From positions 2,418,001 to 2,482,000 of the forward strand of contig OY969762.1 of the NCBI GenBank assembly GCA_963702835.1: DNA of 64,000 bases, given 5' to 3'. This stretch comes from JAFGAV01 sp041479055. Its GTDB lineage: Bacteria; Acidobacteriota; Aminicenantia; Aminicenantales; JAFGAV01. Shown in pieces: positions 52,684 to 62,159 of the stretch. The translations under genes and the position numbers were made by a program. Each line of letters begins with the position of its first letter. Within the stretch, counting starts at the first letter, position 1. The notes under the pieces were generated by a model, which was not told the DNA's origin, ran no database searches, and saw only the letters and a list, made by a program, of their open reading frames with translations.

Positions 52684-54120
52684 CTAGGCGTTCTTCATCA
52701 TCAGCCGGGCGAAGTTCTCGGCCAGGCCCGGAGCGGGGAGAACGCTCTTCAATATCCGGGCGGCCAGGGGCGCGGCTTCCGAGGCGGGCAGGCAGAATTT
52801 CATTTCCAGGAAATTCTGGCGGTACCGGCGGACTTCAGCTTTTACGTTTTTGTTGCGGAGGATGACTTCGGCCAACAGCCCGGCCAGGATATCGAAGTCC
52901 TTCTCCTTCATGCCGAAGCGAGTCATCTCCTGCACGCCCAGGCGGATACCGCTCGACTCCAGGAAGGTCTCATCGTCGGGCAAAGCCTGGAAGTTGGTGA
53001 CGATGTTGTTCTCTTCCAGCCTCCGGGCGATATCCATGCTCGGGCCGTAGGCCTTGACCCGGAGCAGGACCTGGTGCGTCTCGGTGAACCCGTCCCGCTC
53101 ATCGCCCTCCACGGCCAGCCCCTTATCTTTCAGGGCCCGGGCAAAGGCCTTGGCGTTGCCGCGGACCTGCTTCTGGTATGGCTCCTTGAAGGCGTTCATC
53201 TCATAGGCGGCCAAGAGCAGGGCCAGGAGCGTGCCCAGATGGTGGTTGCTGGTCGAGCCCGGGAAAGCCCGGCTCTTGATCTCAGTCCACAGGTTGCGCA
53301 GGGGTGAGCCGGCCGGGACCTGGCCGGCCACCACTCCCCGCTGGGGCCCAAAAAACGTCTTGTGGGTGCTGCCCGTGACCACATCGGCGCCCTCCTGGAG
53401 CGGCGCCTGGAAGGCGCCGTAAAGGCCCAGCACGTGGGCCATGTCGTACATCAGGACGGGACGCTCCGGCCAGGATTTGACCAGCCCGGCCACAAAGGCC
53501 ACCGGCTCCGGATAAAGGAACATGCTCTTGCCGAAGATGATGAGCTCCGGCTTATGCTCAACCAGGAGCTCGCCCAGCTTGGGCAGGTCGGGCTTGTAGG
53601 GGTTGTCCTTGAGCAGGGGCAGATGAACGATTTTTTCCTTGGCCGTCTGCGGATCATACTCCACGAAGTTGAACAGCGCGCCCATGGGCTGGGCGCTGAG
53701 ATGTCCGCCCTTGGTCAGGTCGTTGTTCATCACCAGACGTATCCGGCGGGGGACCTGCCCCTCGGCCCGGCCCCGGTTGATGAACTTGACCATGCCCTTG
53801 AAGACAATCTCATTGGCCATCTGTCCGCTGATCGGCCTCAGCTCGATGTCGGTGCAGCCGAAGTAGCGGGTCAGCTCTTTGCGGGCTTCAGCCTCCACCT
53901 CCCGGATGAAGTCGATGCCCTGATAGAAATAGACCTCCTCGCCCTTCATCGTCCGGTGCTCGGCATAGCGGCCGGAGGGGTCGGAAATCTCACACATCTT
54001 GACCAGGAGTGAGGGCGTGGTTTCGGAGGGGATGAGGTTGAAGGATTCCGCCTGGCGCCACAGGTTGTTCCGCTCAATCCTGTCCGCCAGGGCCGTCGCC
54101 TGTTCCAGCAATAAGGACAT
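52684..54120 (-). CDS. glyA: Serine hydroxymethyltransferase family protein
   Basis: PLP enzyme interconverting serine and glycine with tetrahydrofolate. It has 478 residues from the ATG at 54120, which has AAGGAG seven bases upstream; the frame is open to 54147. SHMT features are ESFNLIPSETTPSLLVKMCE, RYAEHRTMKGEEVYFYQGID, PISGQMANEIVFKG, YDMAHVLGLYGAFQAPLQEG and the PLP Lys in VVTGSTHKTFFGPQRGVV. It is longer and more divergent than E. coli GlyA, resembling the subfamily that may act on other 2-hydroxymethyl amino acids. Confidence 0.85.
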   Translation of the reverse strand: MSLLLEQATALADRIERNNLWRQAESFNLIPSETTPSLLVKMCEISDPSGRYAEHRTMKGEEVYFYQGIDFIREVEAEARKELTRYFGCTDIELRPISGQMANEIVFKGMVKFINRGRAEGQVPRRIRLVMNNDLTKGGHLSAQPMGALFNFVEYDPQTAKEKIVHLPLLKDNPYKPDLPKLGELLVEHKPELIIFGKSMFLYPEPVAFVAGLVKSWPERPVLMYDMAHVLGLYGAFQAPLQEGADVVTGSTHKTFFGPQRGVVAGQVPAGSPLRNLWTEIKSRAFPGSTSNHHLGTLLALLLAAYEMNAFKEPYQKQVRGNAKAFARALKDKGLAVEGDERDGFTETHQVLLRVKAYGPSMDIARRLEENNIVTNFQALPDDETFLESSGIRLGVQEMTRFGMKEKDFDILAGLLAEVILRNKNVKAEVRRYRQNFLEMKFCLPASEAAPLAARILKSVLPAPGLAENFARLMMKNA

Positions 54121-54143
54121 CTCGGACTCCTTTTCGGTGCCGA

Positions 54144-54596
54144 TCACGATTGGCAGATGCGCTCTTCCACGGCGCGCAGGGTCTCCAGACGCTCCTCATG
54201 GCGGCCGCCTTCGAATTCGGTCTCCAGCCAGATGCGGATAATCTCTCGAGCCTTGTCCGCCGGGGTGGTCCGGCCGCCCAGGGTCAGGCAATTGGCATCG
54301 TTGTGGGCTCGGCTCAGCCGGGCCGTATATTCGTCCCAGCAGGGAGTGGCCCGCACGCCCTTGAACTTGTTGGCCACGATGGCCATGCCCAGGCCCGAGC
54401 CGCAGAAGAGGATAGTCCGCTGGCACGGGCCTTCGGTCATGCCCCGGACAGCTTTCTCCCCGTAAAGGACGTAATTGGCCTTAGCTTCAGACTCGCAGCC
54501 GTAATCCACCGGTTCATGGCCCAGCTCGACCAGAAAGGGGATGATGGCCACCTTGAGGAGATAGCCCGCATGGTCCGAACCCAGGGCGATTTTCAT
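54144..54596 (-). CDS. rpiB: Ribose-5-phosphate isomerase B
   Basis: One hundred and fifty residues. KIALGSDHAGYLLKVAIIPF, a DYGCESEAKANYVLYGEKAV region, and the catalytic Cys in TILFCGSGLGMAIVANKFKG are family hallmarks, followed by ARLSRAHNDANCLTLGGR. Supplies ribose 5-phosphate, in keeping with the downstream purine genes. It is slightly longer at the C-terminus than many RpiB. Confidence 0.93.
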   Translation of the reverse strand: MKIALGSDHAGYLLKVAIIPFLVELGHEPVDYGCESEAKANYVLYGEKAVRGMTEGPCQRTILFCGSGLGMAIVANKFKGVRATPCWDEYTARLSRAHNDANCLTLGGRTTPADKAREIIRIWLETEFEGGRHEERLETLRAVEERICQS

Positions 54597-54602
54597 TTTG
54601 AC

Positions 54603-56168
54603 TCAGCGTTGGTCGGGCAAGGCCAAAGAGGACGTTTGGGGCATGACCTCCAGGGCTTTCAGCACGACCGCATCCGTCAGCCGGTAAACCTTCTGCCCCT
54701 CTTCCGGGCCCCACAGGGCGGTATACAGCTCTCTGTCCAGCTCCCGCCGGATCTCGGCCTTGGCTTCTTCAAATTTATCCTCGGCGTATTTCACCTTGAG
54801 GCTCTTGAGCATGGCCTGAAAATCCTCCAAGACGCGCTCGTCCACCCGAAAATTCCGGTCGACCCTCTCCGCGGCGCCCGGCCCGGACGGTTGCTCGCCG
54901 GGCAGGAGCAGCAAGGCGGACAGGGGAGTCTGGTGGGCCGCGAACTTCCGGGCGTAGCCGAAATAGGCGCCCTTGCCCATCAGCTCCAGGGTCACCGGTT
55001 TGATCGAAGTTTTGACCTCGAAGTCGGGAGTGATGCCGCCCTGGCCCAGCACTTTCCGGCCGTGGGCCGTGTAGCGGATCTCGTGCGGTTCGGAGCTGGT
55101 GTCCCGGGCCAGGAGGTAATCCTCCAGATGGGTGTAGTCCTTCTGGATGGAGCGGCCGCTGGGGGTCAGGTACTTGGCCGTGGTCAGGGCCACGGCCATG
55201 TTCGGCCCCAGCGGATAGATGGTCTGGACCAAGCCCTTGCCGAAGGAAACCTCTCCCACGAGATAGCCGCGGTCGTTGTCCATAATGGCACCGGCCACGA
55301 TCTCCGAGGCGCTGGCGCTGCCCTCATCGATTAACACGACCAGGGGGACGTTCTCGTATTGGTTATCGCGCACGGCCCGGAACTGCCGGTTGTACTCGGG
55401 CCGGCGTCCTTTCAGGGATACGACCATGGCTCCGCGGGGCAGGAACTCATCGGAGATCTCGACCGACTGGAACAGCGGGCCGCCGGCGTTGAGGCGCAGG
55501 TCCAGGATGAGCCTTTTCATCCCCTGGGCGACCAGGGGCTTGATCTTATCCTCGAACTCGCGGGTGGTGTTCTCGGCGAAGTTCCGGATGAAGATATAGC
55601 CGGTGTCCTTGTCCAGCAGGAAGCCGTAGGGCACGCTGTAGAGGGTGATCTCCTCGCGGGTGATGGTCAGGTCAAAAGACTTGTCCAGGCCCTCGCGGGC
55701 GAGGGTGACGGTGACCTGGGTCCCCGGCTTCCCGCGCAGGCGCTGCATGGCCTCAAAGCTGGACAGGGGTTTGGTGCTTTGGCCGTCGATATGGGTGATG
55801 ATGTCGCCGGCCTGGATGCCCAGCCGCCAGGCGGGCGTGCCCTCGATGGGGGCGATGACCACCAGCCGGTCTTCCTGTTTTTGAATCTGGATGCCCAGGC
55901 CGGCATACTTGCCCGTCTGGTCCTCCCGCATGCGGGCATAGCTCTGCGGGTCGAGAAAATAGGAATGGGGGTCAAGCGTTTGGAGCATGCCCCGGATGGA
56001 AGAATAGATCATCTCATCCTGAGACGGGCTTTGGTAATAGTTCTTTTGAACGATGTCTTCCATCGCCGCCAGCTTCTCTACGGAGCGGCCCCAAGGGTCT
56101 TGGTTCCAGGAGAGACGGAAGGACAGGAGCACCAGGGGAATGACCAAAAGCCATATCGTTTTGCGCAT
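54603..56168 (-). CDS. S41 carboxyl-terminal processing peptidase
   Basis: Periplasmic protease of 521 residues. Signal peptide or anchor KTIWLLVIPLVLLSFRL. The PDZ domain (about 90-175) has GIQIQKQEDRLVVIAPIEGT and GIQAGDIITHIDG. The S41 core (about 190-390) has ILDLRLNAGGPLFQSVEISD, the nucleophile in VLIDEGSASASEIVAGAI and the catalytic Lys in GEVSFGKGLVQTIYPLG. A roughly 130-residue C-terminal extension is helical. First gene of a seven-gene minus-strand run ending with mutL, with a good promoter at 56183-56211. Confidence 0.92.
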   Translation of the reverse strand: MRKTIWLLVIPLVLLSFRLSWNQDPWGRSVEKLAAMEDIVQKNYYQSPSQDEMIYSSIRGMLQTLDPHSYFLDPQSYARMREDQTGKYAGLGIQIQKQEDRLVVIAPIEGTPAWRLGIQAGDIITHIDGQSTKPLSSFEAMQRLRGKPGTQVTVTLAREGLDKSFDLTITREEITLYSVPYGFLLDKDTGYIFIRNFAENTTREFEDKIKPLVAQGMKRLILDLRLNAGGPLFQSVEISDEFLPRGAMVVSLKGRRPEYNRQFRAVRDNQYENVPLVVLIDEGSASASEIVAGAIMDNDRGYLVGEVSFGKGLVQTIYPLGPNMAVALTTAKYLTPSGRSIQKDYTHLEDYLLARDTSSEPHEIRYTAHGRKVLGQGGITPDFEVKTSIKPVTLELMGKGAYFGYARKFAAHQTPLSALLLLPGEQPSGPGAAERVDRNFRVDERVLEDFQAMLKSLKVKYAEDKFEEAKAEIRRELDRELYTALWGPEEGQKVYRLTDAVVLKALEVMPQTSSLALPDQR

Positions 56169-56182
56169 ATAAATAGGAAGAA

Positions 56183-56211
56183 ATTTTATCAGACAGCCAG
56201 TCAGTTGTAAA
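56183..56211 (-). promoter_or_regulatory. Promoter of the ctp-to-mutL operon
   Basis: On the minus strand TTTACA (56211-56206), a 17-base spacer, TAAAAT (56188-56183). It is back to back with the tatA promoter. Confidence 0.65.
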
Positions 56212-56226
56212 GGAACCGTCTCATCA

Positions 56227-56255
56227 TTGACAGTGAAGGGCTGGGGGGCTATATT
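56227..56255 (+). promoter_or_regulatory. Promoter of the tat operon
   Basis: Consensus TTGACA (56227-56232), a 17-base spacer and TATATT (56250-56255). The leader is about 23 bases with AGAGGGA before the ATG at 56285. Confidence 0.7.
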
Positions 56256-56284
56256 GGATTGGTATATATAATAGAGGGAAATAT

Positions 56285-56515
56285 ATGTTAGGCATCGGCT
56301 TTCCCGAGATGCTGCTCATCATGGCCATCGCCCTGCTCGTTTTCGGGCCGAAAAGGCTGCCCGAGATCGGCAAATCGTTGGGAAAGGCCATCCGCGAATT
56401 CAAACGCAGTTCCGACGAGCTCAAGGAGAGGTTCGAAGAGGAGGTCCGCGTCGACGAGTTCAAGTCCGTCAGGGACGAGCTCAAGAAGGACATCGAGGTG
56501 GATGAGGAGAAGTAG
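56285..56515 (+). CDS. tatA: Sec-independent translocase TatA/TatB
   Basis: Seventy-six residues. A short N-terminal membrane helix (PEMLLIMAIALLVFGPKRLP) with the FGPKRLPEIGKSLGKAI hinge and amphipathic helix, then a charged tail. FGP is the TatA-family signature. Only one TatA-like gene accompanies tatC, so a minimal TatAC system is likely. Confidence 0.93.
   Translation: MLGIGFPEMLLIMAIALLVFGPKRLPEIGKSLGKAIREFKRSSDELKERFEEEVRVDEFKSVRDELKKDIEVDEEK
56502..56502 (+). other. tatA/tatC overlap point
   Basis: The tatC ATG lies 14 bases inside the tatA reading frame, so the two are translationally coupled. An alternative tatC start at 56532 (MTFLEHLEDL) matches the usual family N-terminus and would remove the overlap. 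Confidence 0.5.
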
Positions 56516-57266
56516 AAAATCTGCCAACGAGATGACCTTTCTTGAGCATCTCGAGGACCTCCGCAAAAGAATTTTCGTCTCCTTCCTGGCCGTGGCGGCG
56601 GGAATCATTCCGGGCTGGATCCTCAGCAAGCCGCTGTACGAAATCCTGGCCCGGCCCCTGACCCAGGCTCTGCCCGAGGGGACCAAGCTGGTCTTCACCC
56701 GGCTGACCGATCCCTTCATGGTCTATATGAAGGTCTCCATCCTGGCCTCCATTTTTTTCACCGCGCCCATTCTCTTCTTCCAGCTCTGGAAGTTCATCGC
56801 TCCCGGGCTGTACAAGAAAGAGAAAAAATACGTCCTGCCCTTCGTCTTCTTCTCCACCCTGTTCTTTGCCGGGGGCGCCTCGTTCGGCTACTTTATCATG
56901 TACCCCTGGGCCTGCCGTTTCTTCATCAACATCGGTTCCGACTTCCAATCCATGATCGTCATCAGCGACTTCCTCAATTTCACGCTAAAATTCCTGTTGG
57001 GCATCGCCCTGATCTTCGAAATGCCGACCCTGGTCTTTTTCCTGGCCAAGCTCGGCATCGTCTCCGCGGGCTGGATGGTCCGCAAGTTCAAGTACGCCGT
57101 GCTGGTCATCTTCATCATCGCCGCCATCATCACCCCCACCCCGGACATGATCAACCAGACCATCCTGGCCGTGCCCATGATCGTCCTGTACTGGTTGTCC
57201 ATCCTGGTGGCCTGGCTGGTCGGCAAGAAGAAAAAGAAAAAAGCGGAAGAGGAGATGTCGGGATAG
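56502..57266 (+). CDS. tatC: Sec-independent translocase TatC
   Basis: Two hundred and fifty-four residues with six membrane helices. MTFLEHLEDLRKRIFVSFLA, the conserved Pro and Phe in the first periplasmic loop (KLVFTRLTDPFMVYMKVSIL), FQLWKFIAPGLYKKEKKYVL and FEMPTLVFFLAKLGIVSA are family marks. Exports folded, twin-arginine-tagged proteins with TatA. It is followed after two bases by an unrelated P-loop gene. Confidence 0.95.
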   Translation: MRRSRKSANEMTFLEHLEDLRKRIFVSFLAVAAGIIPGWILSKPLYEILARPLTQALPEGTKLVFTRLTDPFMVYMKVSILASIFFTAPILFFQLWKFIAPGLYKKEKKYVLPFVFFSTLFFAGGASFGYFIMYPWACRFFINIGSDFQSMIVISDFLNFTLKFLLGIALIFEMPTLVFFLAKLGIVSAGWMVRKFKYAVLVIFIIAAIITPTPDMINQTILAVPMIVLYWLSILVAWLVGKKKKKKAEEEMSG

Positions 57267-57268
57267 CC

Positions 57269-57871
57269 GTGCCCGCCCCCCGTTCGGCCAACCCACTCCG
57301 GAAAAAGCCCCAGCGGCCGGCTCCCCGGAAGTCCGGCCGTGAGCCGCGGCTCATCGGCTTGACCGGGACAAACGGGGCGGGCAAAGGCGAGGCCGCGGCC
57401 TTTTTCCGGGAAAGGGGCTTCGCCTATTTTTCCCTGTCCGACCTGATCCGCGAGCAGCTGCACAAGAGACAACTGCCGCCCACCCGGGACAACCTCATCC
57501 GCGCCGGAAACGCCCTCCGCCGCCGCTACGGCGCCGACATTCTGGCCCGCCGCGTCCTGCGGCGGGTCAAGGGCGACGCCCTCATCGACAGCATCCGCAA
57601 CCCCCGGGAAGTGGAACGCCTCAGGACGCGGAAGAACTTCCGGCTGCTGGCCGTGGACGCTCCGGCCGCGGTCCGCTTCGAGAGGGTCAAGCGTCGCGGC
57701 CGCGATGAGTCGGCCGCGACCCTGGAGGAGTTCAGGGCCAAGGAGAGGGAGGAGATGGGACGCTCCCCGGAGGCTCAACAGCTCGGTACCTGTCTGCGGA
57801 TGGCCGACCTGACCCTGGTCAACGATTCGTCCCTCAAGAATTTTTATCGGAAACTGGAGGCGCTCCTATGA
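57269..57871 (+). CDS. P-loop kinase, dephospho-CoA-kinase/AAA_18-like
   Basis: Two hundred residues from a GTG. The first about 25 residues are basic and disordered. Then come LIGLTGTNGAGKGEAAAFFR (P-loop), FAYFSLSDLIREQLHKRQLP, RVKGDALIDSIRNPREVERL and FRLLAVDAPAAVRFERVKRR, the pattern of the archaeal UPF0200/AAA_18 and dephospho-CoA kinase-like family. It overlaps the dCMP deaminase by four bases. The same pairing, as one fused protein, occurs in some deaminases of phage-defence type, so a nucleotide kinase partner of the deaminase is plausible. Confidence 0.7.
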   Translation: MPAPRSANPLRKKPQRPAPRKSGREPRLIGLTGTNGAGKGEAAAFFRERGFAYFSLSDLIREQLHKRQLPPTRDNLIRAGNALRRRYGADILARRVLRRVKGDALIDSIRNPREVERLRTRKNFRLLAVDAPAAVRFERVKRRGRDESAATLEEFRAKEREEMGRSPEAQQLGTCLRMADLTLVNDSSLKNFYRKLEALL

Positions 57872-58377
57872 ACGAGAAACGCATCTCCAAAGACGAATAT
57901 TATCTGGGCATCGCCCGTGAGGTGGCCCGGCGCAGCACCTGCTTCCGCCGTTCGATCGGCGCCCTGATTATCCGCGACGACCAGATCATATCCACCGGCT
58001 ATGTGGGCGCTCCGCGCAAGACCAAGGACAGCTTCGAGCATGGGCTCTGCCTGCGGGACAAACTCCATATCCCCCACGGCCAGCGCTATGAGCTGTGCCG
58101 GAGCGTCCACGCCGAGCAGAATGCCATCATCAACGCCGCCCGGGCCGGGGTGAGCCTGCTGGGCGGAGATATGTACATTTTCGGCAGCGACCAGGCCGGC
58201 GGCCAGGTCATCAGCGCCTTCCCCTGTTTCATCTGCAAAAAAATGATCATCAACGCAGGCCTGGTTCGGGTGGTCTGCTCCCTGGTCGAAGGAGGCCACC
58301 GGATTTTCCTGGCGGAGGACTGGATCAGGGATTGGCAGGCCGGAGACATCATTGATGACCTGCAGCAGTACGGATGA
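57868..58377 (+). CDS. dCMP deaminase (ComEB/DCD family)
   Basis: Deaminates dCMP to dUMP. It has 169 residues. SKDEYYLGIAREVARRSTCF and YVGAPRKT are typical of DCD. The zinc site is HAEQNAIINAARAG with SFPCFICKKM-type PCFICKK, where His, Cys and Cys bind Zn and the Glu is the proton shuttle. INAGLVRVVC precedes the end. Translationally coupled to the upstream kinase-like gene. Confidence 0.9.
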   Translation: MNEKRISKDEYYLGIAREVARRSTCFRRSIGALIIRDDQIISTGYVGAPRKTKDSFEHGLCLRDKLHIPHGQRYELCRSVHAEQNAIINAARAGVSLLGGDMYIFGSDQAGGQVISAFPCFICKKMIINAGLVRVVCSLVEGGHRIFLAEDWIRDWQAGDIIDDLQQYG

Positions 58378-60580
58378 GCAAGGCGGCCGGTTCGGCCGGC
58401 TCATCCGCAGCCTGGCCTTTCTGAGCAGTATCTTCCTTTTTATTATATCGCCCGCCGCGGAATGCATTTCCCGGCTTTCTCAGGAGCTACCTCAGGCCGC
58501 CGCCTCCGGGCAAAATCTCCTTCGGTTGCTGGGCCTGACCATCCCCCCGGAGTCTGTGGACTACGTGGCCAACAAGACCCAGTTTCAGCTCCACACCCTC
58601 CTCACCGAGCAGCGGCATCCCAAAACCTGGAACCTGAGCGATACGGTCCGGAAGGACACCGCCGCCGGGCTGCAAAAGCTTTTTTCCGTAGACGACGATA
58701 TCGTCGTCCGACTCGACCGGCTGGCGGCCGAACCGGGTTCCCTGGATCAACTCGGCCGGGAAGTCGAGCAGGCCCTGCTCAATCACCGGCGCATATACAT
58801 CTACGGCTGCGGCGCCACCGGCCGCCTGGCCAAACAGATGGAAAGCTGCTTCTGGCGCCCGTTCTGGAAAAAAATCAAGGACGACCCCACGCTCTGGCCG
58901 AAGCTCCGGCCTCATCTTGAGCCGGAGGTCGAGGCCGAGCTCGTAGGAGAAATGACCGGCGCCGACCGGGCTTTGATCAGTTCGCTGGAAGGCTTCGAGG
59001 ACCTGCAGCTCATCGGCCGGCTTCAGCTTCGAGACCGGGGGATAGAAAAGGGTGATGTCGTCATTTGCGTCACCGAGGGCGGTGAGACATCGTCGGTCAT
59101 AGGCACGATCTTGGCCGGGCTCGACGAGTGGAGGGCCGGCCCGGACTTTTCCCCTCTGGCCAGCCGGAGAAAGCTGTACTTCATCTACAACAACCCCGAC
59201 GACCGGCTGAGGCCCTTTGACCGCAGCCGCTCTGTCCTGGAAGAGCCGGGCATCACCAAGATAAACCTAACCACCGGACCCCAGGCCATCACCGGTTCGA
59301 CCCGCCTGCAGGCAACCACCATTGAAACCTTCGTCCTGGGCAGCGTCCTGGAGAAGGCCGTGGAACGGACCCTGAGGCGCTTTCTGTCCCCGGCTGAGAC
59401 AGCCCGAGCCGGGTTTGCCAAGGATGTCCCGCTCGGCCGAAAGCTGGAGCGGTTCAAAACCATCCTGGAAAACGTGAGAGCGGCCGTGCCGGCCCTGGCC
59501 CGCTTCACCGACCTCGAGGCGGCCGTCTATGAATCCGGCCGCTTCTCGACCACCTTCGCCCGCCACGGCCTGATCACGGTCTTTATCGACTCCACCGAGC
59601 GAAGCCCGACCTTCCGGCTCTATCCCCTTGACACCGTGAATGAGCCGGCCCGGAAATGCTGGATCCAGGTCTGGACGCCGGCATCGTCGAAGGAAGAAGC
59701 CTGGAGGGCGTTCCTGGGACGTCCTTTCCGCGGCTTGGCCGAGAGTTTCTACCGGAAGCCGTTCGAGGAGGAGATCGACGACCCTTTCCTCAGGGTCAAG
59801 GCTTTGGACAGCCTGAAGAAGGCGGGAGACAACCAGCAAAACCTTTACGATTTTTCATTCGCCGAGCCGAACATCAGCCGGCGCGGCCCCAAGCCGGGCG
59901 ACCTGGGCATCGGGGTTGTTCTTTCCTCGGACGAAACGGGGCTGGCCAAGAAGAATTCGCCCTTCCTCGGGTTCGGCCGCCTTTTCCTGGCCAAGGGAGC
60001 CCGTCTCGTCCTCCTCGAAACCGGAGGCCGAGCTCCCGGCGCCCCTGCCGACGAGGTCCGCAACCTTGTCCGGGATTGGGAGGGGCGGGAGGGCCGGGTC
60101 GTTACCATCAGCCTGGGCCTCCCCTCGGCCGACGACCCATTCCTCCTCGACCAGCACATCGGCTTGAAGATGCTGCTCAACGCTCACTCCACGGCGGTCA
60201 TGGCCAAACTGGGCCGGGTCATCGGCAACACCATGACCAACGTCAGCCCCTCGAACCTCAAGCTCATCGGACGGGCCACCTATCTCATCCAGAGCCACGT
60301 CAATGATGTTCTGGCTAGGCCGGCCTGGGTGAAGTTATCCGGCACCCGCCAGCCCATCACCTACGGAGAGGCCAACGCGGTGCTCTTCGATTCCATCCGC
60401 TATTTCAAGGAAAATCCCCGAGAGGCCGGCCAGACGGCAGAGGTCGCCCTCTCCATCATCCGCATCCTGGAGTCACTCAAGCTGCAGAAGGGCCTCACCG
60501 CGGAGCAAGCGCTGGCCATCGTGAAAAAGACGGGGCTGGGCCGCTACCTGGAAGGATTCAACGAGCTCGGCCCGGCGGCC
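58355..60580 (+). CDS. SIS-domain (MurQ/GCKR-like) sugar-phosphate-binding protein; stop codon not found at expected end
   Basis: About 742 residues of convincing sequence. Residues 20-38 are hydrophobic (SLAFLSSIFLFIISPAAEC), a possible signal peptide, unusual for this family. The first SIS domain has IYIYGCGATGRLAKQMESCF and VVICVTEGGETSSVIGTIL. A second half has LGIGVVLSSDETGLAKKNSP, GNTMTNVSPSNLKLIGRATY and TYGEANAVLFDSIRYFKEN. This two-halved layout resembles MurNAc-6-P etherase/glucokinase regulatory protein. The frame does not stop near 60580 but runs on to 61357 antisense to kamA; the last 250-odd residues look non-coding, so the true end is unknown. The start overlaps the deaminase. 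Confidence 0.7.
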
Positions 60581-61671
60581 TCACAGAGGGTTGGTCACCG
60601 GCAAGCAGGGATGCACCGCCGGCCGCTTCCGGGTTCGGGTCTGCGGATAGACGAACTGCTCGCCGGCATAGTTGCGCATCACCACTTCCCGCTCGTTGAT
60701 GGATTGGACGTAGTTCGGCAGAAGCGGGATCTTTCCCCCGCCGCCCGGCGAGTCGATGACGTAGTAGGGAACGGCCAGGCCCGAGGTCCAGCCGCGCAGC
60801 GACTCCATGACCTCCAGCCCTTTCTCCACCGTGGTCCGCAGGTGCTCGGTTCCCTTTACGTAATCGGCCTGGTAGATGTAGTAGGGCCTGACCCGGACGA
60901 CCAGCAGCCGGTGCATCAACTTCTTCATCGCTTCCGGGCTGTCGTTGACGCCCCTGAGCAGCACGGTCTGATTGCCCAGGGGAATGCCCGCGTCGGCCAG
61001 CAGGCCCAGGGCCCGGGCCGCCTGGTCGGTGATCTCGTCGGCGTGGTTGAAATGGACGTTGATGTAGAGGGGATGGTATTTCTTGAGCATGGCCGCCAGC
61101 TTCGGCGTGACGCGCTGGGGGAGGAAGCAGGGTACGCGGGTCCCGATGCGCAGGATCTCCAGCTGGGGGATGGCCCGCAGCGAGCTGAGGACATACTCCA
61201 GCCTTTCGTCGCTCAGCATCAGCGGGTCGCCGCCGGAGATGATGACGTCCCGAACCTTGGGCTGCTCCCGGATGTAGCGCGGCCCTCTTCCACATGGCGG
61301 AGGCCGATCTTGTCCGGCTGGCCGACCTTGCGCTTGCGCGTGCAGAAGCGGCAGTAGGAGGCGCAGGCGGGAGAGACCAGGAACAGCAGCCGGTCGGGAT
61401 AACGGTGGATGACACCGGGCACGGGCGAGTCCGAATCCTCGTTCAGGGGATCCAGCATCCCGCTGTTCTCTTTGAGCTCTGCCGTATCCGGCACGACCTG
61501 CCGGTAGAGAGGGTCCTTCTTGTGCTTGATGAGGCCCGCAAAGTAGGGGGTGATCTGGGCCCGAAAAACTTGGCTGACTTTTTTGATCTCGTCCTGGTTG
61601 AGATGGAAGTACGCCGCGATCTCTTCAGGAGATTTCAAGCTGTCCCGCAAGATTTGTTGCCACTCTTCCAT
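60581..61671 (-). CDS. kamA: Lysine 2,3-aminomutase (KamA), with an apparent one-base deletion
   Basis: Radical SAM/PLP enzyme making beta-lysine. Two frames, 61671 to about 61280 and about 61280 to 60581, join with one added base near 61280 to give about 363 residues. They restore VEEG-x-RYIREQPKVRDVII then SGGDPLMLSDERL. The radical SAM motif is CASYCRFC, PLP is bound by the Lys in the SPGGGGKIPLLPNY loop, and both Asp that bind the lysine side chain in characterised lysine aminomutases have counterparts (YQADYVKG and YVIDSPGGGG). Glutamate 2,3-aminomutases differ there, so lysine is the better prediction. AAGGAG precedes the ATG. Confidence 0.85.
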
Positions 61672-61688
61672 TTCTGTCCCGATCTCCT

Positions 61689-62159
61689 TTACCCGAAATA
61701 TTTGGCGTAGGTGACCCGGTCATCGCCGGGCCGGTAGAAATCGGCGATGCGCGCCGCTTCCTTATAGCCGAGCCGCAGGTAGAACCTTCGCGTCGGTTCG
61801 TAGCTGGGCTGCGAAGAAGTTTCGATGAGAAGCAGCCGCCCCCCGGACTCCCGGAGGCGGCCCTCCACCCAATCCATCAGACGCCGGCCCAGGCCCGAAC
61901 CCTGTCGGCCGGGCGAGACGGCGATCCAATACAGGTCGTAAGTGCCCTCGGTGAGCGGGGTCAGGCCGTAGGCGACGTAGCCCGCCAGGCGGCGGCCCTC
62001 CTCCCAAACGGCTAAAACATAATCTTCCCGCTCCGGATGGTCCAGGTAGTCATCCACGACCTCCTCGGCCGCGAACAGCTCCGGCGGGGTGAACATGGAC
62101 GTCTGTCGCAGAATATCCATCACCGCTTCCTTATCTGACCGAGCCATAGGCCGAACCAT
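61689..62159 (-). CDS. GNAT-family N-acetyltransferase
   Basis: One hundred and fifty-six residues. The acetyl-CoA pyrophosphate loop is VSPGRQGSGLGRRLMDWVEG (R/QxxGxG/A), preceded by YDLYWIAVSP and followed by LLIETSSQPSYEPTRRFYLR, a standard GNAT end. It overlaps the ATP-grasp gene by 29 bases; a start at 62147 is also possible. Next to kamA, one expects beta-lysine acetylation as in AblB, but this protein is shorter than AblB, so the substrate is open. Confidence 0.85.
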   Translation of the reverse strand: MVRPMARSDKEAVMDILRQTSMFTPPELFAAEEVVDDYLDHPEREDYVLAVWEEGRRLAGYVAYGLTPLTEGTYDLYWIAVSPGRQGSGLGRRLMDWVEGRLRESGGRLLLIETSSQPSYEPTRRFYLRLGYKEAARIADFYRPGDDRVTYAKYFG

